NCBI GenBank assembly: GCA_902786745.1
Contig: CADADR010000003.1
Coordinates: 203,279-267,278, forward strand
DNA length: 64,000 nt
From: an uncultured Bacteroidia bacterium
Lineage (GTDB): Bacteria > Bacteroidota > Bacteroidia > Bacteroidales > F082
Reading direction: 5' to 3'
Under the pieces are notes generated by a model. That model was given only the letters and a program-made list of their open reading frames with translations. It was not told the origin of the DNA and searched no databases. The first letter of the stretch is position 1; every line of letters begins with the position of its first letter. Below, piece after piece: positions 8,980 to 17,826 of the stretch. Position numbers and translations under genes: made by a program.

Positions 8980-11172
8980 ATGACGCCCATTTTACCCGAC
9001 ACCTATTCCAAAGAAGAGAAAGAAGAAATCGAGCGACGACACCAGCGCCTCATTGACGCTTGGCAGACGCGCAAGGAAGCCCAAGACCTAGAAGCCGTCG
9101 ACAAGGCGTTCTACTTCGCTTGCGAGGCCCACAAAGACCAACGTCGACGCTCGGGCGAGCCTTACATCTACCATCCCATCGAAGTGGCCACCATCGCCGC
9201 TCACGACATCGGACTAGGCCGCACCTCCATCATCTGCGCCCTGCTCCACGACGTGGTGGAAGACACGAAATACACCCTCGACGACATCCGTGAGATGTTT
9301 GGCGAAAAGGTGTCGCGCGTGGTGGACGGGCTCACCAAGTTTGCCAACCTCGAAGGTGCCGAGAGCGCCCAGGCCGAAAACTTCAAGAAAGTCATCTCCT
9401 CGCTGTCGTACGACATCCGCGTGGTGCTCATCAAACTCTCCGACCGTCTGCACAACATGCGCACTTTGGACTCGATGCCCAAGCACAAACAGCTGAAGAT
9501 CGCTTCGGAGACCACCTATATCTATGCTCCCCTCGCCTATCGTCTTGGACTTCATGCCATCGAAATCGAGTTGGAAGATTTGTCCTTCAAATACACCAAC
9601 CCCACTATTTACAACAACATCCGCAAGCGCATGGACGACGTGCGTGGCAAACGCATGGGTGAGTTGCGCGACTTCATCGCCCCCATCGAGGCCGAATTGG
9701 CGAAAAACGGCATCAAGGCAAGAGCAGAAATCAAGGAACGCTCAGTTAATTCGGTCTGGAAACGCATGATGGACAAGGAGTTGGCTTTTGAGGACCTCTA
9801 TGGCTCCTTCATTGTCCGCCTCATCACCGACTGCCCGAAAGAACAGGAACGCATGGAGTGCTGGAAGATCTACGCTGTGCTGACCAACTGCTACCGTCCT
9901 TACACCAAGAAGCTGAAGGACTGGATCTCGTTCCCGAAAGCCAATGGTTACGAGAGCCTTCACGCCGTGGTGATGGGCCAAACAGGCAACTGGGTGGAGG
10001 TGCAAATCCGCAGCCAACGCATGGAGGAGATTGCCGAGAAAGGCTTCTCCGCCTATTGGAAATACAAGACCGACAACGATACCACCGAGAGCGGCTTCGA
10101 CGAATGGCTGAAGAAGGCCCAGGACCTCATCGGAGGCGACTCCGACAACGCCATCGAGTTTGTCGACAACTTCAAGCTCGACCTCTTCTCTGACGAGATC
10201 TATGTCTTCACCCCGCAAGGCAAGATGATCACACTGCCGAAGGGCTCCACCGTGCTCGATTTCGCCTACAATATCCACAGTGAGATTGGTGACCACAGCA
10301 TTGCAGCCAACGTCAACAACCAACTGGCGCAACTCGACCGCAAGCTTGTCAAAGGTGACCAAGTGGAGATCATCACCTCCGAATCGCAACACCCACAAGA
10401 GAAATGGTTCGAGTTCCTAGCTACAGCCACAGCCAAGTCAAGGCTTAAGAGCGGCATCAAGGAATACCGTCGTGGCTTCCGCGAAGAAGGCGAGCAAAAA
10501 TTTGAGGCCATCATGAAAAAACTCGACATGGAGCCTTCGAAAGCCAATCGCAACCAAGTGATGACGGCCGAGAACCTCACTAGCTCCATCGACTTCTATT
10601 ATAACGTTGCCACCGACAAAATCGACGAACGCCTCATCCGTAGCGTGCTGAAGCCTCAGCCGAACGGCAGCTTCGTGCGTTACCTCACCTTCGGCCTCTT
10701 GGGCAACAGCAGCAAAGACAAAGACACGACCCCGTCCATCACCACCTCGGGCGAGTTCGACTTCAACGTGTCGACCTGCTGCAACCCCATCCCAGGCGAC
10801 GATGTCATCGCCTTCAACTTCCCAGGCGAGCCACTACAAATCCACCGCAGCAACTGCCCCAAGGCCATACAGCTATCGTCCCGCTACGGCAACAACATCG
10901 TGAAAGCCAAATGGCAACCTAAGAGCGAGATCGCCTTCCTCGCCGATCTGAAAATTACCGCTTTAGACTCGGCCGGACTGCTCCACCGCATGACCAACCT
11001 GCTCTCCAACGAGATGAAACTCAACCTGCACATGCTCCACATGGAAGCCAAACAAGACGTGGTGGAAGCCACCATCTCCATCTATGTGCATAACACCAAA
11101 GAACTCGATGACCTGATGGCCAAACTGAACCAGCTGAAGGAGATACAGAAAGTGGTGCGCAAGAACAATTAA
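8980..11172 (+). CDS. rel: RelA/SpoT-family (p)ppGpp synthetase/hydrolase
   Basis: Bifunctional-type alarmone enzyme controlling the stringent response. From the ATG at 8980 (730 residues; a TTG two codons upstream is also in frame) it shows an HD hydrolase domain ([28 protein letters not shown]), a synthetase domain ([18 protein letters not shown]; the basic KxKD form is that of bifunctional Rel enzymes), a TGS domain (about 390-455, [20 protein letters not shown]), a zinc-finger-like region with [11 protein letters not shown], and a C-terminal ACT domain. The HD histidine and aspartate residues appear intact, so hydrolysis is expected. It is followed by the Fur-family gene. Confidence 0.95.
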   Translation: MTPILPDTYSKEEKEEIERRHQRLIDAWQTRKEAQDLEAVDKAFYFACEAHKDQRRRSGEPYIYHPIEVATIAAHDIGLGRTSIICALLHDVVEDTKYTLDDIREMFGEKVSRVVDGLTKFANLEGAESAQAENFKKVISSLSYDIRVVLIKLSDRLHNMRTLDSMPKHKQLKIASETTYIYAPLAYRLGLHAIEIELEDLSFKYTNPTIYNNIRKRMDDVRGKRMGELRDFIAPIEAELAKNGIKARAEIKERSVNSVWKRMMDKELAFEDLYGSFIVRLITDCPKEQERMECWKIYAVLTNCYRPYTKKLKDWISFPKANGYESLHAVVMGQTGNWVEVQIRSQRMEEIAEKGFSAYWKYKTDNDTTESGFDEWLKKAQDLIGGDSDNAIEFVDNFKLDLFSDEIYVFTPQGKMITLPKGSTVLDFAYNIHSEIGDHSIAANVNNQLAQLDRKLVKGDQVEIITSESQHPQEKWFEFLATATAKSRLKSGIKEYRRGFREEGEQKFEAIMKKLDMEPSKANRNQVMTAENLTSSIDFYYNVATDKIDERLIRSVLKPQPNGSFVRYLTFGLLGNSSKDKDTTPSITTSGEFDFNVSTCCNPIPGDDVIAFNFPGEPLQIHRSNCPKAIQLSSRYGNNIVKAKWQPKSEIAFLADLKITALDSAGLLHRMTNLLSNEMKLNLHMLHMEAKQDVVEATISIYVHNTKELDDLMAKLNQLKEIQKVVRKNN

Positions 11173-11190
11173 AAATAATGCTTATTATTT
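11173..11190. promoter_or_regulatory. Perfect 7-4-7 palindrome upstream of fur (candidate operator)
   Basis: AAATAAT, GCTT, ATTATTT form a perfect inverted repeat that starts directly after the rel stop codon and overlaps the expected -33 region of the fur promoter (its -7 is at 11213-11220). The AT-rich inverted repeat resembles the general shape of Fur/PerR boxes, but it is not a consensus Fur box. A weak terminator hairpin for rel is the alternative. Confidence 0.4.
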
Positions 11191-11212
11191 AGAATTGTTC
11201 TGAAAAAATACT

Positions 11213-11220
11213 TATCTTTG
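11213..11220 (+). promoter_or_regulatory. -7 element (TATCTTTG) of the fur-family gene
   Basis: Exact TAnnTTTG match, 22 bp before the ATG at 11243. The upstream region holds the palindrome at 11173-11190 and a near-palindrome AGAATTGTTCT at 11191-11201. Confidence 0.55.
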
Positions 11221-11242
11221 CGCCAACATCACGACTAGAAAA

Positions 11243-11686
11243 ATGAAAGACTCATTTGACAATACCTATCTGGCTGTCAAGAAGTTATTCATCGATTACC
11301 TACAGCGGAGGAAGTTACGCAAGACCCCCGAGCGCTTTGCTATCCTGAAGGAGATTTACTCGACCAACGGGCACTTCGACATCGACTCGCTGTATAACCA
11401 GATGAAAGACAACAAGTACCGCGTCAGTAGGGCTACACTATACAACACCATCGACCTCCTCCTGGACTGTGGGCTTGTCATCAAACACCAGTTTGGGCAC
11501 AACTGCGCACAATACGAGCGCTCCTACAAGTTCCGCCAACACGACCATTTCATTGATTTGGAAACGGAGACCGTCATGGAGTTTTGTGACCCGCGTTTGC
11601 TTGAAATTCAAAGATCGATTGAGGAGCAATTGGGTGTTGAGATTACGCATCATTCGTTGATTTTTTACGGACATAAGAAAAGTTGA
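11243..11686 (+). CDS. Fur-family metal-responsive transcriptional regulator
   Basis: The 147-residue protein has an N-terminal winged-helix domain (RKTPERFAILKEIYSTNGHFDIDSLY, then VSRATLYNTIDLLLDCGLV, the recognition helix) and a C-terminal dimerisation domain with HDHFID and a final HHSLIFYGHKKS. The usual CxxC structural zinc pair after the HDH motif is missing: the segment reads DLETETVMEFCDPRLL. It may therefore lack structural zinc or belong to an atypical Fur/PerR branch. Which metal or peroxide signal it senses cannot be read from the sequence. A palindrome before its promoter suggests autoregulation. Confidence 0.85.
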   Translation: MKDSFDNTYLAVKKLFIDYLQRRKLRKTPERFAILKEIYSTNGHFDIDSLYNQMKDNKYRVSRATLYNTIDLLLDCGLVIKHQFGHNCAQYERSYKFRQHDHFIDLETETVMEFCDPRLLEIQRSIEEQLGVEITHHSLIFYGHKKS

Positions 11687-11718
11687 GAGTTTAGAGTTTA
11701 ATAGATAATATATTTATA

Positions 11719-12996
11719 ATGAACAAAATAGACATTCTTTTAGGTTTACAATGGGGCGATGAAGGCAAAGGCAAGGTGGTCGATGCCCTCACCCCGAATT
11801 ATGACATCGTTTGCCGCTTCCAAGGCGGTCCCAACGCTGGTCATACCATTGAGTTTGAAGGCAAGAAATTCGTGTTGCACAACATCCCATCGGGCGTGCT
11901 CACCCCGGGTTGCGTCAACCTCATCGGCAACGGCGTCATCATCGAGCCGCATATATTAAAAGGTGAGATCGAAGGTCTGCGCGAGGCTGGCTTCGACTTA
12001 CGTAAAACCTTGATGATCGCCAACCGCGCCCATCTCATCCTGCCCACTCACCGCGCCATGGATGCCGCCAACGAGAAGGCTTTGGGCAAGATGAAAGTCG
12101 GCACCACGCTGAAAGGCATCGGCCCGACCTATACCGACAAGACCGCCCGTAGAGGCTTGCGCATCGGTGACATCAACTCGGCTGACTTCCGCGAGAAATA
12201 CGAGAACCTGAAAAAGGCCCATCTCCAACAAATCGCTGGCCTCGGCTTCGAGATGCAGGGCTTCCAACTCGACGGCCTCGATTTCACCGAGTACGAGAAA
12301 CTGTGGTTCGAAGGCGTCGAATACCTGAAACAATATCAGTTCGTCGATGGCGAATACTTCATCAACGAGGCTCTTGACAACGGCAAGAAAGTGCTGGCCG
12401 AAGGTGCCCAAGGCTCTATGCTCGACGTGGACTTCGGCAGCTATCCTTTCGTGACTTCATCGAATGTCATCGCCGCTGGTGTTTGCTCCGGCTTAGGCGT
12501 TGCCCCGAGCCGTGTGGGCAAGGTGTATGGCATCTTCAAGGCCTACTGTACCCGAGTGGGCACAGGTCCCTTCCCCACTGAGTTGTTCGATGAGACGGGC
12601 GAGATGCTCCGTCAAAACGGTCATGAGTTTGGCGCCACCACCGGTCGTCCGCGCCGCTGCGGCTGGCTCGACCTGCCTGCACTGAAGTATGCCGTCATGC
12701 TCAGCGGTGTCACCGACCTGATGATGATGAAGAGCGACGTGATGGATGACTTCGCCACCCTGAAAGTCGCCACGGCCTACCGCTACAACGGACAAGAGAC
12801 CAAGCACCTGCCTTTCGCCGCCTGCACCGAGACCATGGAGCCCGTCTACACCGAAATCCCTGGCTGGCAACAGAAGATAGAAGGCAAGATTCCGCAGAAA
12901 TTAGAAGATTACATCAAATTCATTGAGAATTACGTCGGCGTGCCGATCAAATTCGTTTCGTACGGACCCGACAGAACACAAAACATTTTGAGATGA
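11719..12996 (+). CDS. purA: Adenylosuccinate synthetase
   Basis: Joins IMP and aspartate using GTP, the first committed step to AMP. The 425-residue protein shows the GTP-binding motif GLQWGDEGKGK at 9-19, GGPNAGHTI, the IMP site (VGTTLKGIGPTYTDKTARRGLR), EGAQGSMLDVDFGSYPFVTSSN, and C-terminal GxD (SYGPDR). All catalytic segments are intact. It overlaps the following ATP-grasp gene by 4 bp (ATGA), suggesting translational coupling. Confidence 0.96.
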   Translation: MNKIDILLGLQWGDEGKGKVVDALTPNYDIVCRFQGGPNAGHTIEFEGKKFVLHNIPSGVLTPGCVNLIGNGVIIEPHILKGEIEGLREAGFDLRKTLMIANRAHLILPTHRAMDAANEKALGKMKVGTTLKGIGPTYTDKTARRGLRIGDINSADFREKYENLKKAHLQQIAGLGFEMQGFQLDGLDFTEYEKLWFEGVEYLKQYQFVDGEYFINEALDNGKKVLAEGAQGSMLDVDFGSYPFVTSSNVIAAGVCSGLGVAPSRVGKVYGIFKAYCTRVGTGPFPTELFDETGEMLRQNGHEFGATTGRPRRCGWLDLPALKYAVMLSGVTDLMMMKSDVMDDFATLKVATAYRYNGQETKHLPFAACTETMEPVYTEIPGWQQKIEGKIPQKLEDYIKFIENYVGVPIKFVSYGPDRTQNILR

Positions 12997-14144
12997 TCAT
13001 TTTAGAAAAACCATACGTTTCCGCCCCATTGGTGGCGTATTTGGAAGAGAAACAAATCCCCGTTTTACATAACGACATGGCCGAGGTGCTGAAAAGTCAA
13101 GGCCATCACCTAAACCTTTTGGACGATAAGGCTTTCGTTGAGAAATACGAGCAAAGCCATCAGTTGTATGCCGTCTCGGAAAATGCTTTGGTGTGGCTCT
13201 ATGCCCAGCTGCCCGAGTCGGAGCTAGTGAAAAAGGTCAAGATATTGAAGGACAAGGCCGCTTTCCGTCGCATCTGCCAGCAAATCTATCCCGACTTCTA
13301 TTACAAAGAGGTGGAGATGAAAGCCTTGCGCAGCCTCAACCCGGATGAGTTGCCACTGCCTTTGGTGCTGAAACCCGCTGTGGGATTCCTAAGCGTGGGC
13401 GTGTACATCGTCCGCAACAAGGCAGAATGGCAAGCCGCTTTGGATGACATCGACCAAAACTTCGCCAAGCAATGTGCCGTATTCCCCGAGACCGTGGTAC
13501 GCAGCGAGAAATTCGTGTTGGAACAGTTCATCGAGGGCGAGGAATATGCCGTGGACGCCTACTATGATGCCGAGGGCAAACCCAACATCATCAACATCTT
13601 CCACCACATCTTCAAGAACGAGACCGATGTGAGCGATCGCCTCTACTGCATGAGCAAGCAGATCTTCGAGGCCAACTATCCCGCCTTCAACCAGTTCTGC
13701 ATCGACTTAAACGGCGTGCTCGGATTGAAGAACTTCCCGATGCATGTGGAGTTCCGCGTCGACAAGAACACGGGGCGCGCCATCCCGATTGAGGTCAACC
13801 CGCTGCGTTTTGCAGGCATGTGCCTCAATGACTTGACGCGTCACACCTGCCATCTACTGCCTGTGCAGGCCTACTTCGAAGGCACGCATCCCGACTATGC
13901 CACCATGTGGAACGGCATTGAGAATGATGTGTTCAGCTTCATTGTCCTAGACAAGCCCTACGACACAAACCGTGCCCTCGACTTCGAACGCATCAAGCGG
14001 CATTTCCACGGCGTGTTGGAAACCCGCGACATCATGAACCCCGCCATGAGCGTGTGGGGCTTCCTGTTCACACAGACCACACCCGAGCATAAAGAGGAAC
14101 TGAAAGAGATTCTGTTCTCTTCGTTGGAAGAGTTTATGGTTTAG
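12993..14144 (+). CDS. ATP-grasp domain protein of unknown substrate
   Basis: The 383-residue protein has the ATP-grasp fold. A pre-ATP-grasp region occupies about 1-105, the ATP-binding segment reads LPLVLKPAVGFLSVGVYIV (about 125-143), then FVLEQFIEGEEYAVDAYYD, and the Mg-binding block is EFRVDKNTGRAIPIEVNPLRFAG (given here in part: IEVNPLRFAGMCLND). Such enzymes ligate a carboxylate to an amine or thiol through an acyl-phosphate. Nothing in the sequence identifies the substrate. It is coupled to purA by a 4-bp overlap, which hints at a nucleotide or amino-acid related role but does not prove one. Confidence 0.8.
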   Translation: MIILEKPYVSAPLVAYLEEKQIPVLHNDMAEVLKSQGHHLNLLDDKAFVEKYEQSHQLYAVSENALVWLYAQLPESELVKKVKILKDKAAFRRICQQIYPDFYYKEVEMKALRSLNPDELPLPLVLKPAVGFLSVGVYIVRNKAEWQAALDDIDQNFAKQCAVFPETVVRSEKFVLEQFIEGEEYAVDAYYDAEGKPNIINIFHHIFKNETDVSDRLYCMSKQIFEANYPAFNQFCIDLNGVLGLKNFPMHVEFRVDKNTGRAIPIEVNPLRFAGMCLNDLTRHTCHLLPVQAYFEGTHPDYATMWNGIENDVFSFIVLDKPYDTNRALDFERIKRHFHGVLETRDIMNPAMSVWGFLFTQTTPEHKEELKEILFSSLEEFMV

Positions 14145-14213
14145 TGGATGTGGAACTTCGGGACACGGGACTTGTCGTCGCTTTGCGCATTGGCTCCGCC
14201 GAATCTTCGATTT

Positions 14214-14238
14214 GCGAGGAACGAAGCAATCCAGAAAT
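14214..14238. repeat. Dispersed repeat, copy 1 (GCGAGGAACGAAGCAATC)
   Basis: A 25-bp sequence identical to 48316-48340. It lies between the ATP-grasp gene and the fic terminator, at the left edge of the accessory island. Sequences of this type are common dispersed intergenic repeats in many bacteria. Confidence 0.85.
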
Positions 14239-14242
14239 AATA

Positions 14243-14278
14243 TTGAAAAAAGGTGGTAAGTTTACCACCTTTTTTCAA
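14243..14278. terminator. Bidirectional terminator with GGTGGTAA core
   Basis: A perfect inverted repeat with 17-bp arms (TTGAAAAAAGGTGGTAA and complement) and a 2-base centre. The A6/T6 flanks make it a good Rho-independent terminator for both the ATP-grasp gene and fic, which converge here. Its core GGTGGTAA/TTACCACC is the same as the palindromes upstream of fic, so it may also bind a protein. Confidence 0.8.
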
Positions 14279-14283
14279 CATTT

Positions 14284-15354
14284 TTACATTGACGAAGTGA
14301 TAAACACGCGCCAACCTCCCTCATCATCACGTTCGATATATCCCTTTTCAATCATGGTTTGAATCATTTTCTGAAGAGCCGAGCGGTTGACCCCAGTCGC
14401 TTCCTGCAAAGTTGCGTATGTAGGATGACTATCAGTTAGCAATTCGTTTAGGATTTTTCCGTAGGTAGGCGTGCGGAACATGATTCTTTGTCCGTCATAC
14501 CACCACAAATCCTCCGATTTCTCCGTCACGAAAAGCGTATCCATCTCTATCTCATGCGCCATGAGGTCTGTCATGTGCTTTTGGAAAGGCTTGATTTGCT
14601 TAATAGTGGCTTTGGCACCCACCGTCGGCTCACTTCCCACCTTCAAATCAGAGCGATGCAAGGCTTCAAGATATTGCTGCTTTTGTCGACTTCGCACCAC
14701 AATCATCGGATAACCATGCCTTGAAAGGATGAAATTCATCAGAAGTCGGGCTATGCGTCCGTTGCCATCTTCAAACGGGTGAATACGTATGTAGCGGTAG
14801 TGAAATAAAATGGCCAAATCAACAGGCGACAAAGTACCGCTTTGTTCCGTTTGATTATACCAATCAACCAAATCAGTCATCAAAGCGGGTGTCTCCTCAG
14901 GAGAAGCATAGTCGAAACGGTCACCATAGCGAGTAATTACACTGTTAGGACGGGTTTTGTACTGCCCCGCATGAATGACATAACTGGTCTGCACGCCCCC
15001 AGGGAGCGTTCTATATACAGTGTAATCCTCACGTAGCAACGTACGATGCAGAGTCCGAATAAAGTTTTGAGTGAGTGGCTTGTCTTGGTCGACAGCCTCA
15101 ACGGTCATCATTTTCAGTCCCACATTGCTCGCTTTCATCTCCTCATATTCCCGAAAATCAGCCTCACCGATGACCTTCCCGAACAGCAAAAGCAATTCGG
15201 TTTGACCGTATGTCAAAGTATTGCCTTCAATATGATTGCTGTTATAGTTGAAATCAACGGAAAACTTCCGACTCAACCTTTCTCGGTCTTTCTCCGACAA
15301 GGGTTGAATGGCGTTCCATTTCTCCAATGCTGCTTGCAGTTTTTTTGCTTCCAT
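14284..15354 (-). CDS. Fic-domain protein with C-terminal winged helix
   Basis: Fic proteins usually transfer AMP (or another nucleotide-derived group) to a hydroxyl side chain of a target protein. The 356-residue protein has the catalytic motif HPFEDGNGRIARLL at 192-205 and an N-terminal inhibitory motif SNHIEGN at 39-45 (class II layout, glutamate 43 expected to block the ATP site). The C-terminus (about 295-350, HPTYATLQEATGVNRSALQK then IEKGYIERDDEGGWRVF) looks like a winged helix-turn-helix. Multiple GTGGTAA palindromes lie both upstream and downstream, so it may regulate itself. It neighbours a DUF262-HNH gene and a DNA methyltransferase, a setting typical of defence islands. The target is unknown. 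Confidence 0.9.
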   Translation of the reverse strand: MEAKKLQAALEKWNAIQPLSEKDRERLSRKFSVDFNYNSNHIEGNTLTYGQTELLLLFGKVIGEADFREYEEMKASNVGLKMMTVEAVDQDKPLTQNFIRTLHRTLLREDYTVYRTLPGGVQTSYVIHAGQYKTRPNSVITRYGDRFDYASPEETPALMTDLVDWYNQTEQSGTLSPVDLAILFHYRYIRIHPFEDGNGRIARLLMNFILSRHGYPMIVVRSRQKQQYLEALHRSDLKVGSEPTVGAKATIKQIKPFQKHMTDLMAHEIEMDTLFVTEKSEDLWWYDGQRIMFRTPTYGKILNELLTDSHPTYATLQEATGVNRSALQKMIQTMIEKGYIERDDEGGWRVFITSSM

Positions 15355-15372
15355 CTGTACAAAGATTTACAT

Positions 15373-15404
15373 TTACCACCAAATTTGGTGGTAACATTAC
15401 CACC
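15373..15404. promoter_or_regulatory. Operator-like palindromes between fic promoter and start
   Basis: TTACCACC, AAATTT, GGTGGTAA form a perfect 22-bp palindrome at 15373-15394, and another TTACCACC follows at 15397-15404. These sit between the fic -7 element and its ATG, a position from which a bound protein would block transcription. Confidence 0.6.
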
Positions 15405-15414
15405 ATTTTGGCGA

Positions 15415-15422
15415 CAAAAATA
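15415..15422 (-). promoter_or_regulatory. -7 element (TATTTTTG) of fic
   Basis: Minus-strand TAnnTTTG match 60 bp before the fic ATG, bracketed by GTGGTAA palindromes on both sides (15373-15404 and 15472-15503). Confidence 0.45.
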
Positions 15423-15471
15423 CAAATTTTTGCTGAATTGCATGGAATTAGCGCATTATTTTTCTAAAAAA

Positions 15472-15503
15472 GGTGGTAAGCTTACCACTATTTTGTGTGG
15501 TAA
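15472..15503. promoter_or_regulatory. Operator-like palindrome upstream of fic promoter
   Basis: GTGGTAAGCTTACCAC is a perfect 16-bp palindrome at 15473-15488, preceded by one more G at 15472, and a further GTGGTAA half-site lies at 15497-15503. It is upstream of the fic -7 element and downstream of the DUF262-HNH gene stop (15520). Confidence 0.6.
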
Positions 15504-15519
15504 ACCGACTTTTGGCAGT

Positions 15520-16611
15520 TTATTTCCCACTCTTCCGTCTATTACATTCCTTGCAGAGCATCTGACAATTCTCCGCAATGGTCTTGCCACCGAGGTGCCA
15601 CGGCGTGATGTGGTCAGCCTCCATCTGAGAAAGTTCGAAGTGTTGACCGCAATCAGCGCAGAAGCCCATCTGCCTTTCGTAGGCCGACAGTTTTTGCGCA
15701 TCGGTGAAGGCTCGAATCGACAAGTATTTCTCTTTGCGTGTGAGGATATAAGGATAGATGCCCGTCTTTTTGGTTACATCGTCGTCGAGGATGAGGCGTT
15801 TCACTTCTTCGTCGATGGCTTTGCAGTCAAACACCTGGTCCTTGTATTGCTTGTAAAGCATCCCCCACTCCACGCCTTTCATGATTTTCTTGCGTTCCTT
15901 GGTTGGGCGGAACGAGGTCTCGATCCAAGTGATGACCGATTGGAAGAACTGCCACAGCGGTGCGGCACTGGCATCATGCTGGTGGTTCGACATGTAAACC
16001 TCGATGTTGCCATCGGAAATCCAGTCGATGGCGGTTTCAAGGTAGTCCTGACGGATGGCAGAGCCGTTGAGGTAGTCGCTACCGATTTTTGCGGCAGGTG
16101 CACCGTTCTTGCTGAAATAGCGTTTGGCGTCGCTCACCCAACTGCCCGCATACACCGCGTTGCGCAGCTCCTGCTCGGTGAGCGCCTCTCCCGCGATGTT
16201 GATGGTGCGAAACCATTTCAGCTTCTCGCTGTCGGTGCCGCTACAGATGTAGATTTGCAACTCGTAGTTGAGGACTTGCTCCTGCTCATCGGGCTGGAGG
16301 TTGTGGAAATAGCGGAAGTTGAAGGCGAAGTCGCCGTTGACGTATTGGCAGATGCTGATGGTACGTTGCTGCCCGTCGATGATCTCGAAGGTGTCGTCGT
16401 CGCGCACAGCCCAATACATCACATTGAGCGGGAAGCCTTGGGTGAGCGTATCGATGACGGCATCGCGCTGTTTCTCCTTGTAGACGAACTCGCGCTGGTA
16501 GGGTGGGCGCACGTCGAGGCGGCCGCCATAGGCGCGCACGCCGTTTTCGTTGTTGTCCACGTAGCCTTTGGTCAGCTCGCGGACGGTGATTTTGTGTAGT
16601 TCTATGTTCAT
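15520..16611 (-). CDS. DUF262 (ParB-like) / HNH nuclease fusion protein
   Basis: The 363-residue protein has an N-terminal DUF262 domain with the signature IIDGQQRTIS (DGQQR at 79-83), a fold related to ParB nucleases/NTPases and found in GmrS-type restriction enzymes. The C-terminal HNH domain (318-363) has CADC, ADHITPWHLGG, a downstream asparagine, and CKEC as zinc ligands. DUF262-HNH proteins are associated with defence against modified or foreign DNA. Here it lies between fic and an EcoRI-type methyltransferase, so a role as restriction partner is plausible but inferred. Residues for both domains look intact. It could also act as a stand-alone type IV-like nuclease. Confidence 0.85.
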   Translation of the reverse strand: MNIELHKITVRELTKGYVDNNENGVRAYGGRLDVRPPYQREFVYKEKQRDAVIDTLTQGFPLNVMYWAVRDDDTFEIIDGQQRTISICQYVNGDFAFNFRYFHNLQPDEQEQVLNYELQIYICSGTDSEKLKWFRTINIAGEALTEQELRNAVYAGSWVSDAKRYFSKNGAPAAKIGSDYLNGSAIRQDYLETAIDWISDGNIEVYMSNHQHDASAAPLWQFFQSVITWIETSFRPTKERKKIMKGVEWGMLYKQYKDQVFDCKAIDEEVKRLILDDDVTKKTGIYPYILTRKEKYLSIRAFTDAQKLSAYERQMGFCADCGQHFELSQMEADHITPWHLGGKTIAENCQMLCKECNRRKSGK

Positions 16612-16641
16612 ATTCTCTTTGTTTGTCGCAAGGACTTACGT

Positions 16642-16816
16642 CGCCTGCTTAATATTGTGTCGTCCCTACGGGACTTGGTGGAGGCAGCAGCCATGTCATC
16701 CCCACGCTGGTTCGCGCGTTGGACTGGGATCTATGGCTGCGTCTGTTCTTCGTTGGCGGTTTATGCGCAGGGGATAAATCCGCCTGCTTAATATCCTGCG
16801 TCCCTACGGGACTTGG
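16642..16816. repeat. Direct repeat pair in DUF262-methyltransferase gap
   Basis: CGCCTGCTTAATAT occurs at 16642-16655 and 16781-16794, each followed by CGTCCCTACGGGACTTGG (16661-16678 and 16799-16816), so the unit repeats with an offset of about 139 bp. GTCCC.TACG.GGAC is itself a small palindrome. The right copy runs into the methyltransferase gene and provides its TAG stop. No coding sequence is visible in 16612-16803. It looks like a dispersed intergenic repeat. Confidence 0.75.
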
Positions 16817-17826
16817 CTTTCTGCGGCCATCGAGACCATCGGTTCTATCGAAGCGTATTCTGTCGGCTTTTGCTTGCGACGGATGAGGATACGTGAAAAC
16901 TTTTCTTTTCCATTTAATATAGGTTTAGCCAAATCGTATTCACTATCACAACCATGATTCAATATTCCAACAATTTCAAATTGGTCTGGATTATACTTGT
17001 CCAAAAACGTTACAGGAACACCCATTAACCCTCTATAATCCATTGGAATTATTGCTGTTGGACAACATTCGATTGCATCAAAATTATCATATTTTGGGTA
17101 TTCGTCAGGATTATAAGTTTTATACAAAATCATATCTTCATGGCGTTTAGGAATTTCCAAGTTTGTAAACCAATTCACTCCCGAAACTCGAATCATGCCT
17201 TCCCTATGGTCACCTGCAGTTGCGACATCTTCATATTTACTGAAAAAATGACCTGCTCCTCCTTTGAAGCCATAACCTAACCACAACTTGTTTTCCTTTA
17301 TTAGAGGAAATATTTCTTTATAATGTATTGCGTTCTGGTGCCCCACAATAACAAACTTTTTCTCATACTTCATCAATTGTGCGACATACTCTCGAAATAG
17401 CGAAAATGGTGGATTGGTCACTACGATATCAGCCTCTTTCAATAGTTCAATGCACTCCTGGGAGCGAAAATCACCGTCACCTTTGAAATAATGAATCCCA
17501 ATCTCTTCGGGGTCGGGCACACGGTTGCCATTGCGGTCACCAAAATACTCCAACCAAATGGCTTGTTCGGCATCGTTTTGACTGAACAAGTCGCGGTTTT
17601 GGTTCTTGTAGCAAGTGGTAATTAGCTTCTTCAAACCCAATTGCTCGAAATTGTAGCTGAAATAATGGAAAAAGTTGCTCACACGCGGATCGTCGCAATT
17701 ACAAAGCACCGTCTTGCCCTTAAAATGCTCTTTATAATGCCTCAACTCGTTCTCAATATCAACAAGTTGAGTATAAAACTCATCCTTTTTTGCGTTCTTT
17801 GCTTGATTCAGGTTTTTATTGGCCAT
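16804..17826 (-). CDS. Adenine-specific DNA methyltransferase, EcoRI-methylase family
   Basis: Transfers a methyl group from SAM to adenine N6 in DNA. The 340-residue protein has the SAM-site segment VLCNCDDPRVSNF (about 40-52), the catalytic NPPF at 138-141 in ADIVVTNPPFSLFREYV, and a GGAGHFF segment. The overall pattern is that of the EcoRI methylase family. Its codons are more A/T-rich than those of the housekeeping genes, suggesting acquisition. The last four residues (SQVP) and the TAG stop come from a dispersed repeat, so the native C-terminus may have been altered. A hairpin abuts the ATG, and a long structured leader precedes it. The restriction partner would be the adjacent DUF262-HNH protein or may be absent. 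Confidence 0.85.
   Translation of the reverse strand: MANKNLNQAKNAKKDEFYTQLVDIENELRHYKEHFKGKTVLCNCDDPRVSNFFHYFSYNFEQLGLKKLITTCYKNQNRDLFSQNDAEQAIWLEYFGDRNGNRVPDPEEIGIHYFKGDGDFRSQECIELLKEADIVVTNPPFSLFREYVAQLMKYEKKFVIVGHQNAIHYKEIFPLIKENKLWLGYGFKGGAGHFFSKYEDVATAGDHREGMIRVSGVNWFTNLEIPKRHEDMILYKTYNPDEYPKYDNFDAIECCPTAIIPMDYRGLMGVPVTFLDKYNPDQFEIVGILNHGCDSEYDLAKPILNGKEKFSRILIRRKQKPTEYASIEPMVSMAAESQVP

Noticed and set aside
8889..9002. Longer LepA start
   Set aside because: The extension overlaps rel and lies upstream of the conserved MKNIRN start; the -7 element at 8897 excludes it.
14243..14278. Plain terminator only
   Set aside because: It is a good terminator, but its core recurs in non-terminator palindromes upstream of fic, so a binding-site role must be kept open.
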